This document shows positions 49,901 to 61,900 of a stretch of DNA of 64,000 nucleotides, piece by piece. The notes under the pieces were generated by a model, which did no database searches, was not told the DNA's origin, and was given only the letters and a program-made list of their open reading frames with translations. This DNA is from Nymphalis io. Taxonomy: Eukaryota; Arthropoda; Insecta; Lepidoptera; Nymphalidae. Location of the stretch: contig NC_065896.1 in assembly GCF_905147045.1 (NCBI RefSeq), forward strand, positions 1,017,001-1,081,000, read 5' to 3'. Made by a program: the position numbers and the translations under genes. Position 1 is the first letter of the stretch, and every line of letters starts with the position of its first letter.

Positions 49901-52900
49901 AACCAAGAGGGCGCGGGGTTCTCGTACGGGTTGTCCAGCGCCACGCCGCCCGTCAGCAGGAACGACACCAGCTCGTCGTCCAACTCTCCCTGGACACCCG
50001 TTACATTTATTTATCAGGTTTGCTAGCGATTTTTATATTGTTCATTCTTACATACATACAATTATAATACATCCACAGATTATGTAGAATCATTTAAAAG
50101 CAAAATACTACATGCTAATTACTGTTACATGAGTTACAAGTCAAAGACAAATACTTTTACAAATCCCGTCCAATCGAATGACAAATAACTTGAATTAATA
50201 ACAAACATACCTTAGCTCTTAAAATGCCCAATGTGAGAACGAGAGAGAATATAAGCTTATCCTTTTCGAAGAGACTGCGACACACGTTCTCGTAGACGCT
50301 GCGGGTGAAGTGCGCGTTGAGTCCCTCCAGGCGTTCGTCTAGATTATCACTTTTCGGTGAGTTCTGAATAGCCTGGTTATATAGGTTTATGAACCTGGAA
50401 GCATCAAAAAAAAAACATGATATTGACAAGCGATAAGCTGTACGAAAAAAGATTTTATTGATTGGTTGGATTCCCGCCCCCATGAGGATGATTAAGGCAG
50501 CCACGTGATCGATGGACAGAGGCACGTAAGAAAAATGATCTTACTGAGTTTTGGAACATATTCGGATTGAGATGCGCGCAACCAGACCCTATTCAACTCC
50601 GCCGGTGCCTCACGGCAAACGCACACTCACCAATTGAGCGAATACTGGTACATGGGGTCGATGTTGGCCAGGTCCGAGATGCAGAAGAAGAGCACGGAGC
50701 TGTGCTTGGAGACGGGCACGTAGAGCAGGCGCGCCTCGTCGATCTCCGTCTCCGTCACGGCCGCCGCCGCCTGCTTCGCCTCGATCTCGATCGACAGCAC
50801 CTTCGACGACGACAAGATCTGGTTCGCAGACTCGTCTTCTAGAATATTCCCCGCCGATGATAACACCTGATAAGAAAGACACTCCATTAAAATACTTAAC
50901 GACGACGACTGCCGAGGTTCCTTATTTATTTAATGCGTACATTAGCTAGAAATTACGAAAAAATTGTCGATATGGTTATTCAACATAAAGATGACATGGG
51001 AGAACTTAGTTGTTAGGTTATAAACATCCTAACTAATATCATAAATGCGATAGTGAGTATGTTTGTTTGTTATTCTTTCACGCCTTAACTACTCAACCGA
51101 CCGTCATGAAACAAACACTTTGTAAGCTTTACAGGACTGGACAAGGACAAGGGTAACTAAAGCACCCCCCCACTTATTATTTAATGGTAAATTATTTTCA
51201 CTTTACACTAAATATTAATAATAATAATATTTTTATTAAAAAATAAATAATGTGGTGGAATAAGCTCCTAAACCTTCTCCTCAAAAAGGGAGAGGAGGCC
51301 TTAGCCCAGCAGTGGGACATGAACAGGCTGTTACAGTATGTCGTTAAGTATTAAATAACTTCAATATGATTCGGTTCCAAAATATCTGCTATCAAAATAA
51401 CCTCACCTCTAGGATCTTATCCTCGATTTCTTTCAGCGTCCTTTTATTATTGGCACCTTCTACAATCAGCTGATTCTTTTTAAGTTCCAGCTCCGGTCGG
51501 TCCTGGGCTACCACTATACCAAGAAGCTGATCCTGGAGCCCTTGGGGTGTAATCATGAAGTTCAACAACGTTACCTGTGGAAACGAAGACAGATATCGTT
51601 TATTTCATAAGATAACACGACGTAATAATACTTAAGACAGTGTTGTTTTTAGCAGCAACATATTATTTTGGACTGCACAATAAACAATTACAAAAACTTG
51701 ACCATTACAAAATGAGAATGACGAGTGATTAAAACGCCATTTTAAATTATAGTACATAATGATGAGTTAGGACTGACCTTGACAGCTATTTCCGGTAGAT
51801 AATGCGGGTTACTCAATCTCGTGGTGATGTAGAAACGAAAATCGTGGTTATATTCCAAAATGTTATCACCTAGCTTTAAGCAATCTATTCCGCCAGATCT
51901 GTAAGAATTATTAGTATTCGTATGCAAAAAAGCTCCTAAGCCTTCTCCTCAAAAAGAGGAGAGGAGGCCTTTAGCCCAGCAGTGGGACATTCACAGGCTG
52001 TTACGGTTACGGTTACGGTTACGGTATGCAAAAAAATATCTAAATTTAGCCGAGATATTAAATATTTTAAGATTTGTGACTGATGATTTATACCTAAACT
52101 GGAGAATATATGAGGAACTCGGTTAAAAATATAAGTCTGTAGATACCTAAATATATTCCTCAGAAGCACAGGTTCCAGCACAGCGTCCAGCTGTTCGCGC
52201 ACGTTCTCCAGTATGACGGGCATCCCCAGCTGGATCGCGTTCTCCAACACGCGCACGTAGTTGGGGTCGCTCAACTTGATCACCTTCAGCTGGTTGTCGC
52301 GCTCCATGTTCTTCACCCATTTATTTGCTTGCTCTGCCAACACAATAAATCTAGACTAGAGTACATGTCGAATGTGTCCGTAAATTTAGTTGTGTTTGCA
52401 GACACACTTGTGCACTATAATCTCCCCTACATTTTTTTTCATAGAATAGGAAGGCGGACGATCATATGGGCCACCTGATGGTAAGTGGTCACCAACGCCC
52501 ACAGACATTGGCATTGTAAGAAATGTTAACCATCGCTTACATCACCAATGCGCCACCAACCTTGGGAACTAAGATGTTATGTACCTTGTGCCTGTAATTA
52601 CACTGGCTCACTCACCCTTCAAACCGAAACACAACAATACCAAATACTGCTGTTTTGCGGTAGAATATCTGATGAGTGGGTAGGTACAAGGTAGTACTGG
52701 GTAGGTACAGTAAACCACCACTAAATAATAATATAATATTGGGCCAGTCTCTATTGTGCATGTTTCGCAGAGGTCAAAACTCTATAAGAAACTCTATAAT
52801 ACTAATTGTATATAATAAATATATCTAGTAAGATCACGTAAACATATTCTACAAGTACAAAGTATTGCGCCACAATAGTAAACTGCCCAAGATGCTTGGC

Positions 52901-55900
52901 CCACTTTCATACAAAACCGAAGTAAGTAATGAACTTGATATTATGACAATATATATACATTCACGTTAAAAAAATAAAGGGTGTATATAACCTTGAGGGT
53001 CGATCATCAGCGGCCATCTTCTAGACTTCTCCACAATGATTCCGTTCTCAATGGAGAAGGCGTCCACGGGCAGGCCGGCGATATTCCAGGCGCGGATCAC
53101 TACGGGCTCACCCAGCGTGCTGATCAGACTGAAGATGTCCGAACATGGAATTTCTGCAGAAGATCATAAATAATATCATACGATGTACATATGTATGTAC
53201 AAATCTTTAACGTTAGACTTTTTAAGCTTAAGAAAATCATTTAATCGGATTATTTCGATTTTTATATTTATTATATTTATTAATTTATTTTTCTTGACGT
53301 TTTCTTTCTATTTAGAAAAATAAAGACAACACAGAGATCAATGGAGAGAAGTACACTTAACATTGGAAAAATACATAAAATAAAGTCAGAAGTCATCAGG
53401 TAAAAAACTAAAGTAACGGGTGATTTAACACAGGCTTTAAGATTAAAATGGCAATAGGCTGATCATATCTCAAGGCTTAAAGACAATAGATGGACAACAA
53501 AATTGACACGCTGGAAACTGGGGCCGTTAGAGAAAAGAAGCATGGGCAGATCAACAAAACGGTGGGCTGATGATATTGTTAAGAAAGCAGGGCAAGACTG
53601 GACAGAGATAGAGGATTCTGGAAGGAGAAAGAGGAAGCTTTCACCCAATCGGGATCCACATTACAAGATAAAACTAACCACACTAACACTAGATTAATAA
53701 GATAAAATATATACTAACACGACTAAGAACCATTTGAATTGTAAACATTTTAATGTGGAATAAAATCCTTATCACTTGAATAGTATTTATTTTTGTATAA
53801 TTAATATAAAATATGATGTGATTAAACATGTACGCAGTATCTGTGATTCCGACGCGTGATCAGATTCACGTTCACCTGCCACATGGTAAAATAGGGATAT
53901 TTTTTTAATTAGTATTTTAAAATTGATTACATAAATAGAACCACTTCACGAGACAAGGTCTTTTTACACACTATGTAATCCAGCCTATAAAGGCCCACAA
54001 AAATACCAAAAAAAAACAGAATTTAGTAAAGAAAATAGCAGGACATTATAATGCGCAAACTGCAATTTAAACTTAATGTCAAATTGACATCAGACTATAT
54101 TATTTCTTTTGTAAATTTCAAATCTATATTATCTTTTCTGAATTTGCAAAAGAAATCAAAAATATTTTCTTCCCGCACTCACCTAATCGTATTGCCCGTT
54201 CGTTCCACATTTGCACGATTTCTCGTCTGTAGTTGACAGTGTACGGACCGAGGTAGGCGATAAATCCAGCGGCGAGTAGAACATCCCCTGTAATTATGAA
54301 ACATACTTAAATTGAATTTAATTTCAAACAATACTCTAATCAAATAACTATCAATGTTAGACATAAACTAAAAAGCTAGTAACAGTTTAGTTAAGTTTAA
54401 TATGGTTTCTACGGAAAAGATTTAATTAGTTACTTATTTAAAAAATATACGACATATTTATACCACTATATATATTACTGGTGGTAGGGCTTTGTGTAAG
54501 CTCGTCTGGGTAGGTACCACCCACTCATCAGATATTCTACCGCAAAACAGCAGAACTTGGTATTGTTGTGTTCCGGTTTGAAGGGTGACTGAGCCAGTGT
54601 AATTACAGGCACAAGGGACATTACATCTTAGTTCCCAAGGTTGGTGGCGCATTGGATATGTAAGCGATGGTTGACATTTCTTACAATGCCAATGTCTAAG
54701 GGCGTTGGTGACCACTTACCATCAGGTGGTCCATATGCTCGTCCACCTTCCTATTCTATAATATATATATATTTATATACCACCTGATGGTAAACAGTCA
54801 CCATTGCCCACAGACATCGGTAATGTAAAAATTTTTAATCGTTCCTTACATCGTCAATGCGCCACCAATCTTGGTAAATAGGGTGTTATGTTGGTTGTTG
54901 TAGTTACACTGGCTCACTAATCCTTCAAACCAGAACACAACAATACCATTTCTGTTTGGCGGTAGAAGATTTGATGCCTGGGTGGGACCTACCAAGACGG
55001 GCTAACACAAAGTCCTACCACCAAGTATCAATTTCATTCTATATAATATATAATTTAGTAGCGAATATTTAACATTGTTACAACCCATTATTCGATATTG
55101 TCTATGAAAATTGTTTTGTAAGAAATCTAGTTCCGTGTTTTCTCATTAAATTCTCCTGTTAGATATATTTGTAAGTATGTTTGACCTATTATATTGGAGA
55201 GCAGCTGTTGCAGCTGGTTGGCGAGGTCGGTCCAGCGCGCCTTCTCTCCGCCCAGGCCTCCGATTAGCTGTTCCGCGCGGGACAGCTTGGTGGAGCACAG
55301 CTCTATCTCGTCTTCGAGACCCTTCTTCTTTCTAGTCATCTCCGCAAACTCGTCGTTGAGAGCCTGGAATAACGAGTTAGCATGATCAGATCTAATTGAA
55401 AGCTCTCCCGTATATATAAAGTTACTACCCCACATCCTGTATGTATAAATATATGTATCTGGTTTAAGATTCTTTTTTATTTCCATAAGAATTAAATTAG
55501 AAGAACTTAGTAAGAACTTAAAACTATAATGAATAATAAAAATAATAATAATATCCTGGGACATTTTTCACACACGGCCATCTGATCCGAAATTAAGCAG
55601 AGCTTGTGTTATGGAAACCAGACAACTGATATACTACTTTTCTTTCGTAAATACATACTTATATAGATAATTACACCCAGACTCAGGACAAACAGACATG
55701 TTCTTGCACACAAATATCTGTCCTAGGTGGAAATCTAAGTCACAATCGAACCTTCGGCGTGAAAGGCAAGTATCTACCAACCACGCCAATCGGCTCATCT
55801 TATCTCGTCGTCTAAATTAAAATTAACACTTACATTATATGCGAGAGTTTAAAAAAAATCATTTTAATCTTAAAACGTTAAACTAAAATCGAAAATACAC

Positions 55901-58900
55901 GCAATGTGAGTACACATTGCAAAATAAATATTAACATATGTGTGTAGTTTTTGTGGCATCTTAACAAGTTCGTATTCTCTCTCGAGCATTCTTATTTATA
56001 CCGGCTTAGTCAATAAAAATATTTTTATATTTTTATTAATAGAAGCTTGCGTTAAGAGTGGGCATGAATAGTCCAGGAGGGTCAGGATGGGCAATGCGAC
56101 TTTTACATCCAAAGAGAATTTTTTACATTCTGAGAATTTTCTGACAGAAAAACCCAATAACTTTTTATTGGCCCAACCTGGGAATTGAACCCAGGACCTC
56201 CGGGACTGCGGCCTTATATTAAGCTACTAGACCAACGAAGCAGTCAAAAACTACATATATATGTATACTTATCACACCTGTAGTTTGTCCAGTACACCTT
56301 GCAGCTGAGCCCTCTTCTCGTTCAAGGTGTTCATCTGAGTTTGCAACTCTGCTTCGGCTTCCGCCAGCGCGGCTTTCTTAGGCGCAACAACCTGCAACCG
56401 AAATATAACCATTAAAAAAATCTATATAAGATCTATGATTAAATTATTAGTGAAGTAAAATCTATTTATGTATATAAATTTGTATGTCACTTTTTTAGTA
56501 TATTAAATTATTTGAAAAATGTAATAAATGTTTTGAGGCCATTTGTAAAAGTCACATTACACAGTTTTATATAGTACTGGTATTTAAAAAATGTCCAATC
56601 AAACATTGGTACCAAAAATAAATTTCAATATTCTAAATAAAAAATCAAAGCAGTGACAAGACAGCTGCTTCAATTGTACACTCGTATATGTGACGTCACC
56701 TTGATGACGCGGTCGTACACGTCCATGGCGCGCACCCACTTGCACAGCCCCTCGCACGCCGACGACACCTTGGCGATCACCACCGGGTCGAACTCGCGGT
56801 CCGGGATGTACCTACGCACGCACCTCCACGTTTATACTTGTTCAACGATATATAATAGGCGCATTATACCTACCGTTCTACATTTTACCAGGTAGGCGTA
56901 TGTGCAGGGCTCATCGCTCCGATTATTCAGAATTGATTCTATGAACAAACAGCGATACTTTGTATTGCTCTGTTTCGGTTTATTGAATAGGTGAGCACGA
57001 GGGACTTAACGTCTTAGAACCCATGATTACCTTGACGTTTTAAGAAGTGGTTTTCACTTCTCTATCTATGGATGAAGATGGCCACTTACCATGCATTTTT
57101 GCACGTTTGTCCTTAACATAAATAAAAAAAAACAAACTTGTCTCTGATCTTCTTCATAATGGCGACTGGGATGTTGTCCTTGTCGTAGTTCTTGAGACTA
57201 TCCAAAAACTTCATGTCACCGAGCATCTTCTGAGATGGCCCCCAAAAGTCTTCATATGGTTTACCTGACTTATACAAATTAATATCATTAACTAATTTTT
57301 TTCACATTTTTACTTTGAATAATATTTATAAAAAAACATTTTTGTATATGTATGCATGTATTTATGTATTTAGTTGGTGGTAATTAGATTTAAGTCGCAT
57401 ATTTTTTTTTTAAAAGCTTAGTATTCACCGTTAGCATCCATTTTTCGATCTCCCTTAACCCCCTTCATCACACATACTGCTTCCATCACTAGTTTAACAC
57501 CAGCAGGTGGATTCTTCATGGATTTGACAAGTGTGACGTCAGCCGGCTTCAGTGTATCTAGTGCATCTAGTGCTGCTCTGAGCGCTGGAACAGCTTCAGC
57601 GAGGTCGGACTCGCAGTCGTCCTTGATGGCCTGTGCTGCGGCTGCTGCTTCGTTTGCAAGAGCTTCGTCCGCGCCGACGATCTATAAAAACAAATTTAAA
57701 TAGAAATTTAAGTCCGATTTTCAGAAAATTCAATGGTCAATAATGTTACGAACTCTTTATGTAAAAATTAAGTGGCCTTAAATACATAAACAATAAGAAT
57801 ATAGTATAATATATCTCAATATCTTAAATAACTCAAATGATAAATAACAAGACCAAATTAAAAAAAAACAAATAATACAACAAGTTCAAAGGTATTTGAA
57901 TTATTATTCCAGTTGTTTATTTAAATGTTGGTCACCTCTTTCTGCTTCTCAACGACCACAGTGTCCTGTTCTATTTTAATCATGAGCTTCTCTGTCTTGT
58001 CCGAGGTCTCCACGAGCAGCGGTTGCAGGTCGATCAAATTCTGCTGCATCACGGCTACTTGGCCGGCAGCAAAGTCTAGCTGTTCAAGGCCAGTCTCGTA
58101 TCTAAGATAAATATAATGGAAATCAAAGAATCGTATCACCATTTTAAATTCTTACGATGTATATTATCCGTTTTATATATTATATTAGACTAGCTGTCTG
58201 CTTCGTACTGGTATAATACATTTACATAAGACGTTTATACCTATTAAGTACATAATATAACTCTATTGGCTTAAAATTCATACAAGTCGGCATAATTTCT
58301 TTCAGTAATCTTCAACAATCATCGTCAAATTTCAGCCAATTTAAGCTTCACTTAAGCCTTCCTCATATCACTTCATCCATTAGTGAAAATAGATTGAAAT
58401 TCGTTCAGTAGTTTTTGAGTTCATCGCATTCAGACACACAGACGTACGGGGGCTTTTTGAAGTATGTATTGACACTGGTTTTTGCCGAAATAGAAAAACC
58501 TTGTAACCATTTAATGTCACGACCTTTTGAACCCAAGCCCTAGAAATTTGCAGCTTGTTAAGCTAGCCTTTAGACCAGTGTTTCCCAACGTGGGCCCACG
58601 CCCCACAAGGGGGCAATTTGATAGTTAAGGGGGCAATTTAAAAATGGACTCTGTTAAATATGTGAATAATATATAATATTATTCATAATTGTTTGAGGAT
58701 AATTACTGAGCGCAATAAAAGACGTCCATTCGGTTGAGCGTTTAATAGCGAGAGACCACCATACATGGGTTTACAATTACCCACAGTTATAAAAGTGATA
58801 TTCTAAAACTACCCCATACATTACACCCTCACCCTTAATTACTTATACATTACTTAGAATTAACTTAACCTAACTTAAAAATAAATTATATAATATTAGT

Positions 58901-61900
58901 TGCCTAATCAAATTCGAATCGAAATCGTTTAACTGGTTTCCTAACGCGCTGGGAACGAATCGATGGTGGAACATCTACCTGAGTCTCAGAGGATATCGAT
59001 GGTGGAATAATAAGTTCCGTGTTGGATGATTCAGCCGACTCAGTCGTCGGTATTTCTAGCTGTGGCTCAGATATGGGGTGATCACTCGGCATGTTTTGGT
59101 TTTGTGGTGGCGATTTTGACGTAGATAAATCAAAGCTTACCCAACGTTTTTTTATCTGATTAACGTGTCTTTTGATAGGTGGACCGTCATCCCTACCTAT
59201 GAGGTAATTACGAGACCCAAAATTACCATCTATTTTACCTTTTAACCATTTGTTTCCTTCCCCATAATTCCTTACCCAGACATTATCCCCTTGTTTAAAT
59301 TGCCTAATAACTCCTTTTCCTCTTTCTATTTGCTTATTTTGCACCTCCCGTACTCTATCTTCCATCGCCCAATCCCTATGCAATAAGTCTAGTCTTGATC
59401 TTATACGCCTACGTTGTAAAATCATGGCAGGTGAAAGACCCGTGGTACTTTTATCGACGTTCCTGTATGCTAATAAATAGGTTTGCAATGCGGCATCGAT
59501 ATCGCAACCATCTCTTAACGACTTTTTTATTGCCCGTTTGCACAACTTAACAGCGCCTTCCGCTGCTCCATTACTAGACGGATGATACACGGGGGAGAAA
59601 GTAACCTTAATACCGTTGTTCCTCATAAAATTGGCATATTCTTTGCTCGAGAAAGGCGGCCCATTATCCGAAACAATTTCTTTAGGCAAACCGAACCTAG
59701 CGAAAGTTTCCCGTAAAACTTTAATAACAGCAGCCGCGGTCGTATTTGGCATGTTAAAAATTTCTAACCATTTCGATGTGGAGTCTATTAAAACTAAAAA
59801 TGTTTTACCGTTAAGCGGTCCTAAGAAGTCAATGTGTATTCTTGACCATGGCTCCGGAATAAAAGGCCATGGCTTGATCGGAGCTTTCGCTGGTGCTGCG
59901 TTTTCCATCGCACACGTAACACACTCATTACAAGTGCGTTCAATGTCGGCGTCGATACCGGGCCACCAAACGTAACTACGTGCAATGCTCTTCATCTTTA
60001 CTATACCTAAATGACCAACGTGTATTTCCTTTAGCAACTCAGATGTTAATGATTTAGGTATTACTAAGCGGTATCCCCAAATTATACACCCCGCATCTAA
60101 ATACAATTCATTACGACGTACAAAATATGGCTTAAGATCTTCATCGTCGCACGCCTTGGACCACCCGGATTGTAAGTATAAAATTACTTTCTTAAGTATG
60201 TTATCCTTATTCTGATGTTCTACTACTGTCTTCCGTGTTATAGGTAAAAAAATTTGTATGAAATTAACGTAAGTTTTCTCCTCTACTTGTAGTTTCCCTT
60301 CTCTAAATCTAGATAAAGCATCGGCCGCGTTCTTATTACTTTGAACGTATTCAATATTATAATTATAACCAGCTAAAATAACGGCCCACCGTTGCATTCT
60401 GCTAGCCGCCATTGTAGGGATACCATGTTTATCACCGAAAATAGCTACCAACGGTTTATGATCCGTGCGTAACGTAAATTTCCTTCCGTATAAGTACGTG
60501 TGAAATTTTTTAATGCCATAAATAATAGCTAAAGCTTCCTTTTCTATTTGAGCATACGATTTCTCAGCAGCATTAAGTACCCGAGACGCATAAGCTATAG
60601 GTCGCTCCCCTTTAGCGGTTATATGTGAAATTACAGCCCCTACTCCATAACTACTAGCGTCAGTTGTTAGAATTAAGGGTAAGTCAGGTGAATAATGTGC
60701 TAAAATTTCACTAGATGTTAACAATTGCTTAACCTTATTAAAAGCTATATTACTTTCTGTATTCCATTCATATTTTTTTTTCCTTTTTTAATAAAATATA
60801 CAATGGTGCTAAAATTGTACTAATGTTTGGAATAAATCTAGCGTAATACATAACTAATCCTAAAAATGAGCGCAATTCGGATACATTATTCGGTATGCGA
60901 ACCTTCTGAATTGCTTCAATCTTATTTGGGCATGTATGAACCCCTTCTTTACTAATTACAAAGCCTAAATATGTAACAGAGTCGGCAAAGAACGTACACT
61001 TATCTTTTTTAATTTTTAAACCATATTTTTGTAATCGATTAAATACCTCGTGAAGTGTTTTTAAATGTGATTGGTCGTCCTCCCCGGTAATTATCACATC
61101 ATCTAGGAAAACACCCACTCGAGGCATATCCGAAAATAGTTGTTCTAACAATCTTTGAAAAATACCTGGACTCGAAGCCAAACCATAAATCAGTCTATTA
61201 TACCTAAATAAGCCCTTGTGAGTGTTTATTACAGTGTATTTTTTTGATTCATCAAGTTCAAGTTGTGCATAGGCCTGAGACAGATCTAACTTAGTAAATT
61301 TGATACCCCCGTGTAATTTAACTAACAGATCCTCGACTCTCGGTAAAGGAAAACGATCCACCTCCAAGCACTTATTTAATGTTAATTTAAAATCACCACA
61401 TACGCGTATTGTGCCGTCCTTTTTCATTACCGGTACGATCGATGTAGCCCAGTCAGATGTAGTAACCGGCGTGATCACTCCATCCCGTACCAGCTGATCC
61501 AGCGCCCGCTCCACAGGCTCGCGAAGTGCGTAAGCGAGCGGTCGTGCGCGCATGAACACCGGCTTCGCGTCGGGTCGCAGCCGAAAACCAACCGTTCCAC
61601 CATTGAATCGTCCCAGCCCGTCCGAAAACACTTCACAATATCTGGAACTGAATTCATTTAAATTAAACAGCTTGGAATTAAAATCAATACTATTACAATT
61701 CATAATAGGAATTTCGATCTGTAACTCGCTAATCCTCCTTAAAATCCTTAAAATAGGACTTATTTTACCAACGGGTTTTACAATTTCTCCAGTATAATAG
61801 CGTAAATTTAAATCACACTTTCGAATTAAATTATGTGACATATTTCTTATAGCAATTATAACTAATGCATGATATCGCACTGCCCGTGTCTATTTCCATA

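Noticed and set aside
52009..52026. GGTTAC repeats as possible telomere-type sequence
   Set aside because: Insect telomeres are usually TTAGG; this run is the tail of a SINE-B fragment.
58652..58903. Possible envelope gene after integrase
   Set aside because: Only about 80 bp lie between the end of pol and the polypurine tract, so there is no room for env.
59616..59975. Plus-strand frames within the gypsy element (also 61,300-61,797 and 62,086-62,983)
   Set aside because: Antisense shadows of gag and pol.
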